Positions 54,695 to 62,754 of a DNA stretch of 64,000 nt are shown piece after piece. Each line of letters starts with the position of its first letter. The first letter of the stretch is position 1. The notes below the pieces were generated by a model, which was given only the letters and a program-made list of their open reading frames with translations, did not search any database and was not told where the DNA came from. Both the position numbers and the translations under genes were made by a program. The DNA lies in assembly GCA_000719695.1 (NCBI GenBank), contig JOHN01000003.1, forward strand, positions 124,001 to 188,000, in the 5' to 3' direction. Source of the stretch: Streptomyces sp. NRRL F-6131 (GTDB lineage Bacteria; Actinomycetota; Actinomycetes; Streptomycetales; Streptomycetaceae).

Positions 54695-56353
54695 ATGGCA
54701 GGCGGGACGAACTTCGAGGGGATCCAGCACCCTCAGCTGAAGTCCATGGTGTCCGGCAGCGACCCGTCCAAGGTGACCGGTCGCGGCAACCAGCTCAAGG
54801 ACGCCGGGCGCGTCCTGGACGAACTCAGCAAGGCGCTGGCCGCCCACGTGTCCCAGATCCAGTGGGAGGGGCCGGCGGCCGAGAACTTCAAGACGTGGGC
54901 CGGCAACCTGCACAAGTCGGCGTCCATGATCAGTGAGTACTCGAAGGGCGCGGGCGATGCGATGGTGCAGGCCGGCGAGGCCCTGAGCACCGCCAAGACC
55001 GGTGTGCCGGAGGTGCCGACCAAAGACATCGACATGGTGAAGCGGCACTCCACCCAGCCGTGCCTCAAGCCTTCGCCGCTGAGCATCGCCGGTATCGGCA
55101 ACCCGTCCGCGAGCACCGACGCGATCATGAAGAAGGAAGACCCGACCTGGGTCTCCAACGCCGAGGCCGCGGCGGCGCAGAAGCGGGTCGACACCGCGCA
55201 CCAGGAGGCCATCCACCAGATGGAGAGTCTGGGGCAGGCGTACGAGGCGGCGACGACCAAGCTGAACTCGCTCAAACTGCCCGACCTGCCGGGGACCTCC
55301 AACGACGGGCCCAAGGCGGTCGACGGCGGAACCGCGGTGCCGGTTGGGTCCGGCGGCGCACGTCACGGTTCCGGAGGAACCGGCCGTAGCGCCGGTACTG
55401 GCTACGGCGGAGGCCGCGAGTACAACCCGTCCGGTGGCGGTGGGGACACCGGCGGCGGCACCGTGACGCCGCGTCCGCCGGTGCCGGCACCCCACGGTCC
55501 GACCCCGCCGGGACACGCCACGCCGATCCCGCCGCCCCGCACTCCGGTGCCGCTGCCGGGCGACCCGAACACGCCGGGATCGGTGACTCCGACGCCGACG
55601 CACCCCGGGGACCGTCCCGGTACGGGGCTCGACAGCCTGCCGACGCTGCCGACGACGCCCGGGCACACCGGCCCGTCGGGCCCCGGCGGCGGACCGGGCC
55701 CGGTCATCCCCCAGGGCGGCGGTCCCGGGCATCCGGGCATGCCCGGCGGTGGTCCGGTCGCGTTCCCCGGCGGTGGGCCGATCCCGTTCGGCGGTACCGG
55801 TCCGTTCACCGGGGGGACCGGTCCGCTGAAGAGCGGAGGGGGCCCGGTGCCTCCGAACCGGACCAGCACCGTCGGGGGCAACCTGCCGTCCAAGAACGGT
55901 GGTTCGGGACCGACCAACGGCGGTACGGTCTTCGGTGCGCGCGAGGCCCAGGGACGGTCCGGCGGGCCCGGCGGCGCGGGCGGCTTCGGCGGTCCGGGCG
56001 GCGGGATGCACCAGGGCGGCGGCGGCCACGGCGGCGGTGCGGTCGGTGGTGCGCGCGGTCGGGGCTACAGCTCGACCGGCGGCGGCGTGATCGGCGGGAC
56101 GAAGGGGCCGGTGGCCGGCGGGGAGTTCACCCCGGGCGGCAGCGGTCTGCGCAACCGGGCGGCCGCGGCCGGCGCGGCGGCCGCCGAGGGCGCGGGCCGG
56201 CAGGGCCAGAACGGCATGATGGGCCCGGGCATGGCGGGCGGCGCGGGGGGGCGGCGCGAGCGCGATCGCCGCAACCGGGCCGACTACCTGCACGAGGACG
56301 AGGAGACCTGGACCAGCGGTACTCCGAAGAGCAACCCGGGCGTGATTGAGTAG
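54695..56353 (+). CDS. PPE-like WXG protein with Gly/Pro-rich tail (putative T7SS effector)
   Basis: 552 residues. The N-terminal 190 are helical with WEG at 57-59 in the first hairpin turn (IQWEGPAAENFKTWAG). The centre (about 205-500) is almost purely Gly/Pro/Thr with GGGPVPF-like repeats. The extreme C-terminus is charged and ends RADYLHEDEETW plus 16 residues; YLHED (531-535) fits YxxxD. Streptomyces proteins with this design, ending in a similar DYL-EDEETW motif, are found beside mycosins; function is unknown. The ATG has GGGGGG 6 nt upstream. Followed by a strong hairpin, then the protease gene. Confidence 0.78.
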   Translation: MAGGTNFEGIQHPQLKSMVSGSDPSKVTGRGNQLKDAGRVLDELSKALAAHVSQIQWEGPAAENFKTWAGNLHKSASMISEYSKGAGDAMVQAGEALSTAKTGVPEVPTKDIDMVKRHSTQPCLKPSPLSIAGIGNPSASTDAIMKKEDPTWVSNAEAAAAQKRVDTAHQEAIHQMESLGQAYEAATTKLNSLKLPDLPGTSNDGPKAVDGGTAVPVGSGGARHGSGGTGRSAGTGYGGGREYNPSGGGGDTGGGTVTPRPPVPAPHGPTPPGHATPIPPPRTPVPLPGDPNTPGSVTPTPTHPGDRPGTGLDSLPTLPTTPGHTGPSGPGGGPGPVIPQGGGPGHPGMPGGGPVAFPGGGPIPFGGTGPFTGGTGPLKSGGGPVPPNRTSTVGGNLPSKNGGSGPTNGGTVFGAREAQGRSGGPGGAGGFGGPGGGMHQGGGGHGGGAVGGARGRGYSSTGGGVIGGTKGPVAGGEFTPGGSGLRNRAAAAGAAAAEGAGRQGQNGMMGPGMAGGAGGRRERDRRNRADYLHEDEETWTSGTPKSNPGVIE

Positions 56354-56361
56354 TCCGGAAC

Positions 56362-56400
56362 GACTGCCCGGCCACTGGGGCTCCCGGTGGCCGGGCAGTC
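56362..56400 (+). terminator. Hairpin between PPE-like and mycosin genes
   Basis: Perfect 14-bp inverted repeat (56362-56375 with 56387-56400), 11-nt loop, 9 nt after the PPE-like stop. It may end most transcripts and leave less mycosin mRNA. Confidence 0.7.
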
Positions 56401-56451
56401 CTGCGCGGGGCGTGGCTCTTGCCCGACGGGGACAGTGACGAGGGAGCAGTG

Positions 56452-57831
56452 ATGCAGCGGACGGACGTACGTGTGCGGGGGCGCGGGTTCGCCGCGGCGC
56501 TGTTGGCGGCCGGGATCGCGGCCGGTCCGGCTGTGGGGCCCGCGGCCGCGGATACGATCCGCGAGCAGCAGTGGCACCTGGACACCATGAAGGCGTCCGA
56601 GATCTGGCAGACGAGCAAGGGCCGGGGAATCACCGTTGCGGTGGTCGACGGCGGCTTTCGGCTCGATCACCCGGACCTCGTCGGCCAGTTGCTGCCGGGC
56701 AAGGACCTGAGCGGACTGCCCGGCGGTATCGGTGTCGACAAGAGTGGGCACGGCACGGGAATCGCCGGTCTGATCGCGGGGTCCGGAAAGGGCCTGGGTG
56801 GAAAGGGCGCGTACGGCCTGGCACCCGACGCCAGGATTCTGCCGATCAAGATAAACATCAACGACGACCCGGCACAGCCGATCGATGCCTCCGGTTACCT
56901 CAAGCAGGTGAGCCAGGGAATCACCTATGCGGCGGACCAAGGGGCGAAGGTCATCAATGTCTCCTCGGTCGCCGGTTCCTCCGGGATCTCGATGGGGGAC
57001 ATCGCCGAACTCGAGAACTCCGTGAAGTACGCCAACGGCAAGGGGGCGCTAGTCGTCGCGGGCGCCGGGAACAGCGGGCAGCAGGGGAATCCCGTGCTGT
57101 ATCCCGCCGCCCTTCCCAGCATCGTCGCGGTGGCTGCGGCCGACCGGGCCGGAACGGCCACCGACGAGTCCGAGCACGGTTCGCAGATCGACATCGCGGC
57201 CCCCGGCGTGGACATCTTCACTTCGTGCGTCGCGGAATCCGGATACTGCAAGAAGCACGGGACGTCCGACGCGACCGCACTCGTCTCGGCATCGGCGGCG
57301 CTCCTGTGGGCGGTTCACCCCGATTGGGCCCCGAACCAGATCGCCAGGGTTCTGATCAACACCGCCGGGAAACCGAAGGACGGTTCGAGTCGCACGGACT
57401 TCATCGGCTACGGAATCGTCCGGCCCCGGGTCGCGCTGACCGAGCCGGGGGATCCCGGACCTGCCGACGTGAACCCTCTGATCGAGCCCGCCGGCGGCGT
57501 GACGCCTTCGGCGCCCACAGGTTCCCCGAGCCCGGCGTCGTCCCTGTCCGCATCCCCGTCCGCCTCCGCCTCCGCCTCCGCCCCGGCCTCCGCTGCGCCG
57601 GTGCCGCCGGAGAAGGACGGCGGCTCGGGGAGCGGCACGGCCCTGGTGGCCGCCGGGGTCGGGGGGCTGGTGCTGGTGGCCGTGGTGGTCGTGGTGGTCG
57701 TGCGCCGTCGGCGCGCGCCGGTCGTGCCGCAGCCGCAGCCGCCGTCCGCCCACCCCCGGGGCCAGGTGCCGCCTCCGCCGTCGTACGGGCCGCCGGCCCC
57801 GCCGTCGGGGGACAACCCGTACACGAGGTGA
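56452..57831 (+). CDS. Mycosin-type S8 serine protease
   Basis: Membrane-anchored subtilase of the type VII secretion-associated MycP family. 459 residues: signal peptide (about 1-34), catalytic Asp66 (VVDGGF), His100 (SGHGTGIAG), oxyanion Asn207 (AGNSG) and Ser272 (HGTSDATALVSA), then a Ser/Ala/Pro linker, a membrane helix (about 394-417) and a basic, Pro-rich cytoplasmic tail. Two cysteines (259, 266) sit near the active serine, as often in mycosins. ATG at 56452 with AGGGAG 5 nt upstream. The secretion ATPase and membrane complex (EccB-E) are absent from the window. Confidence 0.9.
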   Translation: MQRTDVRVRGRGFAAALLAAGIAAGPAVGPAAADTIREQQWHLDTMKASEIWQTSKGRGITVAVVDGGFRLDHPDLVGQLLPGKDLSGLPGGIGVDKSGHGTGIAGLIAGSGKGLGGKGAYGLAPDARILPIKININDDPAQPIDASGYLKQVSQGITYAADQGAKVINVSSVAGSSGISMGDIAELENSVKYANGKGALVVAGAGNSGQQGNPVLYPAALPSIVAVAAADRAGTATDESEHGSQIDIAAPGVDIFTSCVAESGYCKKHGTSDATALVSASAALLWAVHPDWAPNQIARVLINTAGKPKDGSSRTDFIGYGIVRPRVALTEPGDPGPADVNPLIEPAGGVTPSAPTGSPSPASSLSASPSASASASAPASAAPVPPEKDGGSGSGTALVAAGVGGLVLVAVVVVVVVRRRRAPVVPQPQPPSAHPRGQVPPPPSYGPPAPPSGDNPYTR

Positions 57832-57949
57832 GTGCCGCGCCCCCCGGCGGTGTGGGCGCCGCCGGGGGGCGTGAGGGGGCGGGTGGGGCGCGGGTGTCAC
57901 CCGGGTGGGTGCTGTTGGCGGTGAGGTGGGGGTCGCCAGGGTTGGGGGT

Positions 57950-59287
57950 ATGGGTGCGACGGGGCAGATGCGGCGGGCCGCTGCGGCGGCGCTGATCGGT
58001 ACGGCGATCGAGTTCTACGACTTCTTCATCTACGGGACGGCCGCCGCGCTCGTCTTCGGTGAGGTGTTCTTCCCCGAACTGGGGACCGTGGGGGCGCTGT
58101 TGGCGGCGTTCTCGGTGTACGCGGTGGCGTTCCTGGCGCGGCCGCTGGGTGCGGTGGTGTTCGGGCACTTCGGGGACCGGCTGGGGCGGAAGACCACCCT
58201 GGTGGTGTCGTTGCTGCTGATGGGGTTGTCCACGGCGGCGGTGGGGGTGCTGCCGGGGTTCACGGCGTGGGGGTGGTGGGCGCCGGTGGTGCTGGTGGTG
58301 CTGCGGGTCTGCCAGGGGGTGGGGCTGGGCGGGGAGTGGGGCGGCGCGGCGCTGCTGGTGGCGGAGAACGCGCCGGCCGGGCGGCGGGGGCGGTACGGGG
58401 CGTATCTGCAGTTGGGGCCGACGACCGGGTTCGTGCTGGCCAACGGGGTGTTCCTGGCGTTGCAACTGGGGCTGGACGAGGCGGCGTTCAGGTCCTGGGG
58501 CTGGCGGGTGCCGTTCCTGGCGTCGCTGGGGCTGGTGGCGGTGGGGCTGTTCGTCCGGTTGCGGCTGGAGGAGACGCCGCTGTTCCGGGGCGGAGCGCGG
58601 ACGACGGGGGCCGAGCGGGCGCCGGTGGTGGAGGTGCTGCGCGGGCACTGGCGGACGGTGCTGGTGGGCTGCGGTGCGATCACGGTCGGGTACGCGCTGT
58701 TCTACCTGACCACGACGTACGCGCTGGCCTACGCGACGACGGGGCTCGGGGTGCCGAGCACGGTGGTGCTGTCGATGCTGCTGGCCGGTGCGGCGGGCAA
58801 GGGCGTGACGGTGTGGCTGAGCGCCCGGCGCAGTGATGTGTGGGGGCGCCGGCGGACGCTGCAGGGGGCGACGGGGCTGGCGGTGGCGTGGGGGCTGGTG
58901 CTGTTCCCGCTGCTGGAGACGGAGCGGCGCGGGTTGATGTTCCTCGCGCTGGCGGGGGCGATGGTGGTGCTGGGCTGTCTGCTGGGGCCGTTGGCGGCGT
59001 TCCTGCCGGAGCTGTTCCCGACCCGGGTGCGGTACACGGGGGCGGCGCTGACCTACAACCTGGGCGGGGTCGTGGGCGGGGCGACGACGCCGCTGATCGC
59101 GACCCGGTTGACCGGGACGTACGGGACGGCGGAGCCGGTCGGCTGGTACCTGGCGGGGTGGGGAGTGGTGGCGCTGCTCTGTCTGCGGCTGCTGCCGGAG
59201 ACCTCCGGGACGGACCTCTCGGCGGTCTCCGGGATCGGCGGAACGGCCGCCCGGACCGATTTCCCATTCCGCCCCCCGGCCGTGTAG
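57950..59287 (+). CDS. MFS transporter, metabolite:H+ symporter (MHS) type
   Basis: 445 residues, twelve membrane segments. The start ALIGTAIEFYDFFIYGTAAA (about 14-33) and HFGDRLGRKTTLV (about 80-92), with RVCQGVGLGGEWGGA, are characteristic of the MHS subfamily (shikimate, proline/betaine, citrate or alpha-ketoglutarate uptake). Substrate not determinable. ATG at 57950 selected with GGGGG just upstream; the ATG at 57968 is a close alternative. Its stop codon overlaps TAGTGT (59285-59290), a possible -10 box of the following tRNA. Confidence 0.86.
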   Translation: MGATGQMRRAAAAALIGTAIEFYDFFIYGTAAALVFGEVFFPELGTVGALLAAFSVYAVAFLARPLGAVVFGHFGDRLGRKTTLVVSLLLMGLSTAAVGVLPGFTAWGWWAPVVLVVLRVCQGVGLGGEWGGAALLVAENAPAGRRGRYGAYLQLGPTTGFVLANGVFLALQLGLDEAAFRSWGWRVPFLASLGLVAVGLFVRLRLEETPLFRGGARTTGAERAPVVEVLRGHWRTVLVGCGAITVGYALFYLTTTYALAYATTGLGVPSTVVLSMLLAGAAGKGVTVWLSARRSDVWGRRRTLQGATGLAVAWGLVLFPLLETERRGLMFLALAGAMVVLGCLLGPLAAFLPELFPTRVRYTGAALTYNLGGVVGGATTPLIATRLTGTYGTAEPVGWYLAGWGVVALLCLRLLPETSGTDLSAVSGIGGTAARTDFPFRPPAV

Positions 59288-59355
59288 TGTCTTCCTTGTT
59301 CGAGCGAGCGGGTGGAGCGGAAAGCGAAGCCGGGGAGCACGAACGAGGATTAGGC

Positions 59356-59427
59356 CCCTATAGCTCAGTCGGTAGAGCGTCTCCATGGTAAGGAGAAGGT
59401 CTGCGGTTCGATTCCGCATGGGGGCTC
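59356..59427 (+). tRNA. tRNA-Thr (anticodon GGT)
   Basis: Acceptor GCCCCTA/TGGGGGC, D-stem GCTC/GAGC, anticodon stem TCTCC/GGAGA with loop ATGGTAA (anticodon GGT, reading ACC), T-arm TGCGG-TTCGATT-CCGCA, discriminator U. CCA not encoded. Codon ACC is the commonest threonine codon here. Confidence 0.97.
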
Positions 59428-59436
59428 GGTCAGGAG

Positions 59437-59467
59437 GACCCCCGCCATCGAGGCGGGGGTCCTTTTC
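59437..59467 (+). terminator. Intrinsic terminator of tRNA-Thr
   Basis: Perfect 11-bp stem (59437-59447 with 59453-59463), loop ATCGA, followed by TTTT: one of the few classical terminators in the window. Confidence 0.85.
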
Positions 59468-59602
59468 GTTGTGCCCGCCCGGTGGTGGCGCTGAGACGGT
59501 CTGGCACGTCGGGTACGGAATGCGCTCTGATGGTGCGTCATCGGCCGCCCGTCCCCGCCGGGCGGGGATGCGGGCGGCGGGACGCCGACCTGGAGGGGTC
59601 TC

Positions 59603-60271
59603 ATGGGTGTTCGCCTCGTGGTGGTGGACGACCACCGTTTGCTGGCCGAGGCGCTGGCCACCGCGCTCCAGCTGCGTGGTCACCGGGTGCTCGCGGTGGG
59701 GTCGCCGGCCGCGTCGGCGGCCGATCTGGTGGCGGGCCGGCGGCCGGAGGTGTGTCTGCTGGGGGTGGCCGCGCCGGCCGACCCGGGGGCGTTCGACGGG
59801 CTGCGCAGGATCCGCCGGGAGCGGCCCGAGGTGGCCGTCATCGTGCTCGGCCCGGTGGGTGAACTCCGGGGGGTGGCGGGGGCGTTCGCGTCCGGCGCGG
59901 CGGGGTACGTGCCGAGCGACGAGCGGATCGAGGTGGTCGAGCGGGCGATCGCGCGGGCCCGGGCGGGTGAGGCGGCGGTCACGGTGGAACTGCTGCGGGG
60001 CGCGTTCGACCAGTTGCTGAGGCCGGCGGCGGAGCCGGACGACGAGGCGGTCCGGCTGTTGCGGCTGCTGACCCGGCGCGAGGTGCAGGTGCTGGCGCGG
60101 ATCGCGGACGGCGAGGACACCGCGGCGATCGCGGCGGGCATGCGGATCGCGGCCAGCACCGCCCGGACGCACGTCCAGCGGGTGCTGATGAAGCTCGGGG
60201 CGCGGACCCGGCTGGAGGCGGCGGCGGTGGCGGCGCGCACCGGTCTGCTGGACCGGATGGCACGCGGCTGA
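59603..60271 (+). CDS. Orphan NarL/LuxR-type regulator with degenerate receiver
   Basis: 222 residues. The N-terminal receiver-like domain (1-125) keeps the acidic pair D9-D10, but the phosphorylation aspartate is Gly54 (EVCLLGVAA) and the conserved lysine is Ser105 (GYVPSDE), so it should not be phosphorylated. A linker leads to a LuxR helix-turn-helix (about 155-212, [15 protein letters not shown]). No sensor kinase is adjacent. It is likely controlled by a ligand or by partner proteins, like other atypical actinomycete regulators. ATG with GGAGG 6 nt upstream. Upstream of galE, and related to the regulator at 61.7 kb. Confidence 0.85.
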   Translation: MGVRLVVVDDHRLLAEALATALQLRGHRVLAVGSPAASAADLVAGRRPEVCLLGVAAPADPGAFDGLRRIRRERPEVAVIVLGPVGELRGVAGAFASGAAGYVPSDERIEVVERAIARARAGEAAVTVELLRGAFDQLLRPAAEPDDEAVRLLRLLTRREVQVLARIADGEDTAAIAAGMRIAASTARTHVQRVLMKLGARTRLEAAAVAARTGLLDRMARG

Positions 60272-60360
60272 CCAGGGGGCGACGGCCGGTGGACGGCGGC
60301 CGGGTGGTCCGGAGCACCCCCGGCGGGCAGGGAGAATGGCCGCAGTCGTCCGTACGTCCC

Positions 60361-60387
60361 CGATGGTCCGCCGACGACGGACCATCG
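60361..60387. promoter_or_regulatory. Palindrome upstream of galE
   Basis: Perfect 10-bp inverted repeat (60361-60370 with 60378-60387), 7-nt spacer, ending 6 nt before the galE Shine-Dalgarno (60394-60398). Either an operator or an mRNA hairpin able to affect galE translation. Confidence 0.5.
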
Positions 60388-60405
60388 TCCGCTGGAGGTC
60401 GCATC

Positions 60406-61368
60406 ATGAGTAAGTACCTGGTCACGGGTGGCGCCGGCTATGTCGGCAGTGTGGTCGCCGCCCACCTGCTGGAGGCGGGGCACCGGGTGACCGTCCTGGA
60501 CGACCTCTCGACGGGGTTCCGCGAGGGCGTGCCGGCCGGTGCCGAGTTCGTCGAGGGCCGGATCCAGGAGGCCGGGAAGGTGCTGGACTCCTCCTTCGAC
60601 GGTGTGCTGCACTTCGCGGCGTCCTCGCAGGTCGGCGAGTCGGTGGTGGACCCGGAGAAGTACTGGCGCAACAACGTGGCGGGCTCGCTGGAGCTGATCG
60701 CCGCGATGCGCGCGGCGGGCGTGCGCACGCTGGTGTTCTCCTCGACCGCCGCCACCTACGGCGAGCCGGAGTCCGTGCCGATCGCCGAGACGGCCCGCAC
60801 CGCGCCGACCAACACCTACGGCGCCACCAAGCTGGCCGTCGACCACCTGATCACGAGCGAGGCGCTCGCCCACGGCCTGGCCGCGGTCTCGCTGCGCTAC
60901 TTCAACGTGGCGGGCGCGTACGGGGCGTACGGCGAGCGGCACGACCCGGAGTCGCACCTGATCCCGCTGGTCTTCCAGGCCGCCCTCGGGCAACGCGAGC
61001 ACATCGCGGTGTACGGCGACGACTACCCGACGCCGGACGGCACCTGCATCCGCGACTACATCCACGTCGCGGACCTGGCGGACGCGCACCTGCTGGCGCT
61101 GGCCGCCGCGAAGCCGGGCGAGCACCTGATCTGCAACCTGGGCAACGGCAGCGGCTTCTCGGTCCGCGAGGTCATCGAGTCGGTGAAGCGGGTGACCGGC
61201 CGGGAGATCCCGGTGGTGGTCTCCGGCCGCCGCGCCGGTGACCCGGCCGTCCTGGTGGCCTCCGCCGAGCGCGCCCACCAGGCGCTGGGCTGGACCCCCC
61301 GCCGTCCGAACCTGGACGACATCGTCGCCGACGCCTGGAAGTTCACCCTGGAGAAGAACGGCCTGTAG
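60406..61368 (+). CDS. galE: UDP-glucose 4-epimerase
   Basis: Interconverts UDP-glucose and UDP-galactose, using the UDP-glucose that GalU makes. 320 residues, extended SDR fold: [11 protein letters not shown] loop (about 8-15), [10 protein letters not shown], catalytic Ser/Thr at [10 protein letters not shown] and YGATK (Tyr-x3-Lys, about 144-148), then [12 protein letters not shown] with GGAGG 7 nt upstream. No galT or galK follows; instead it is flanked by two orphan LuxR-type regulators, so it may serve cell-envelope polysaccharide synthesis with the CapD-like gene downstream. Confidence 0.95.
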   Translation: MSKYLVTGGAGYVGSVVAAHLLEAGHRVTVLDDLSTGFREGVPAGAEFVEGRIQEAGKVLDSSFDGVLHFAASSQVGESVVDPEKYWRNNVAGSLELIAAMRAAGVRTLVFSSTAATYGEPESVPIAETARTAPTNTYGATKLAVDHLITSEALAHGLAAVSLRYFNVAGAYGAYGERHDPESHLIPLVFQAALGQREHIAVYGDDYPTPDGTCIRDYIHVADLADAHLLALAAAKPGEHLICNLGNGSGFSVREVIESVKRVTGREIPVVVSGRRAGDPAVLVASAERAHQALGWTPRRPNLDDIVADAWKFTLEKNGL

Positions 61369-61675
61369 ACCCGGTCGAACCGGACGGAGCGCCGTCCCTC
61401 CCGCACGGGGAGGGGCGGCGCTCCGGCGTTCGCGTTCCGGTGGAGGCCCAACGGGCACCAAGTCACGCCAATTCCGCACCTCCTGACGAAACTTCACCAA
61501 ACCCCCACCGACTCGGCGCCCACCCCGTACGCTGATTCCGGTACCGGTGGGGGCCGGCACCTCGGCCCTTCCGGGCACCCGGGAGGTCAGCGGCGCGAGG
61601 AGCGCCCGGACGGCGCCGGCGGGACCGGGGCGCCGTCCCGGACGCGGGCCGGAGCTGAGCAGGGGGGAAGTGACG
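61369..61675. other. Intergenic region galE/LuxR regulator
   Basis: 307 nt: galE terminator at 61385-61425, then a comparatively AC-rich stretch (about 61448-61540) which probably carries the regulator promoter; GTACGCT near 61528 may be part of it. No gene seen. Confidence 0.5.
61385..61425 (+). terminator. Terminator of galE
   Basis: 10-bp outer stem (61385-61394 with 61416-61425) continued by an inner CCCTCCC/GGGGAGG pairing. Confidence 0.75.
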
Positions 61676-62689
61676 ATGGGGCGGATCCGCGTCCTGGTGG
61701 TCGACGACCACCGGATCTTCGCCGAGGCGCTGGCCGCGGCGCTCGCCGCCGAGCCCGATGTCGAGGTCGGCGCGGCGGGCAGCGCGGCCGCCGCGGAGCG
61801 CGCCCTGGAGCGTGCCGCCGCCGAGGGGCGCGGGTTCGACGTGGTCCTGGTCGACGCCGATCTCGGGGTGGCCGAGGCCGGGGCCGCCGCCCGCAAGCCC
61901 CGTCAGCCCGGCGCCGATCCGCCCGACGCCCTCCGCCGCCGCCCGGCGGCGACCGTGCCCTCGCCCCGCCGTCCGCCGGTGGCCCAGGCCGCCGCCCCGC
62001 CCGCGCCTCCCGGTCCGTCCGGGGCGGCCGGCCGCCCTCCGGCCTCCGCGCGTCCGGCCGCTCACCCGACCGGTCCGTACCCGGGGGAACCGCATCCGGC
62101 GGCGCCGGTGATCCCGGCCGCCGCCCCCGTGACGGTGTCGGCCACCGCCCAGACTCCCGACGGCATCACCCTGTTGGCCCGGGTCCGCCGCCACCATCCC
62201 GGGCTGCGGGCGATCGTGCTGGCCACCGCCGACGATCCGCAGCGGGCCGCCCGCGCCCTGCACGCCGGCGCCACCGGCTGGGTGGCCAAGGAGAGTTCGC
62301 TGGCCCGCCTGCTGGCCGTGATCCGGGGCGTGCTGCGGGACGAGACCCACCTGCCGCCCGCGCTGCTGACCGGCGTGATCCGCGAACTCACCACCGCGCG
62401 CCGGGACCGCACCGAGAGCGAGCGCCTGGTCGACACGCTCACCCCGCGGGAGAAGCAGATCCTGCGCTGCATGGTCGCGGGCCTCGGCCGGCAGGCCGTC
62501 GCCGAGCGGCTCTACCTCTCCCCGCACACCGTCCGTACGCACATGCAGAACGTCCTCGGCAAGCTCGGGGTGCACTCCACCCTGGCCGCCGTCGCGGTGG
62601 CCCGCCGGGCGGGCGTCAGCCCGTCCGAGCTCGCGGTTCCCGCTGCCCCGCCGTCCGTCGCCACGACCACCTCTCCCGGCCCCGGCTGA
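61676..62689 (+). CDS. NarL/LuxR-type response regulator with insert in receiver
   Basis: 337 residues, about 110 more than normal NarL-type regulators. Receiver part 1 (1-65) has D10-D11 and the phospho-acceptor Asp60 (VVLVDADLG). A Pro/Ala/Arg-rich, surely disordered segment of about 95 residues (66-160) follows, and then the receiver resumes (161-220) with PDGITLLARVRRHHPGLRA, Thr184 and Lys205 (GWVAKES). The LuxR HTH (about 255-310, LTPREKQILRCMVAGLGRQ) is canonical. All catalytic residues are kept, so phosphorylation remains possible if the halves fold together. ATG with GGGGGGAAG upstream. No sensor kinase nearby. Confidence 0.88.
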   Translation: MGRIRVLVVDDHRIFAEALAAALAAEPDVEVGAAGSAAAAERALERAAAEGRGFDVVLVDADLGVAEAGAAARKPRQPGADPPDALRRRPAATVPSPRRPPVAQAAAPPAPPGPSGAAGRPPASARPAAHPTGPYPGEPHPAAPVIPAAAPVTVSATAQTPDGITLLARVRRHHPGLRAIVLATADDPQRAARALHAGATGWVAKESSLARLLAVIRGVLRDETHLPPALLTGVIRELTTARRDRTESERLVDTLTPREKQILRCMVAGLGRQAVAERLYLSPHTVRTHMQNVLGKLGVHSTLAAVAVARRAGVSPSELAVPAAPPSVATTTSPGPG

Positions 62690-62754
62690 GCCGCCCGTCC
62701 GTCACATCCGCACACCGGTTCAGCTCCGTCAGGTCAGGGAACTCCGGAGGACAG

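Noticed and set aside
57401..60385. 994-codon minus-strand frame opposite the mycosin, MFS and tRNA-Thr region
   Set aside because: It reads through a tRNA gene and its terminator and is His/Arg/Pro-rich low complexity.
61450..61475. A third GGAAT-N18-GTT pattern, on the minus strand between galE and the LuxR regulator
   Set aside because: No minus-strand gene lies downstream; it would only produce RNA antisense to galE. About 0.3 chance matches are expected in 128 kb of this composition by rough base-frequency estimate, so coincidence is acceptable.
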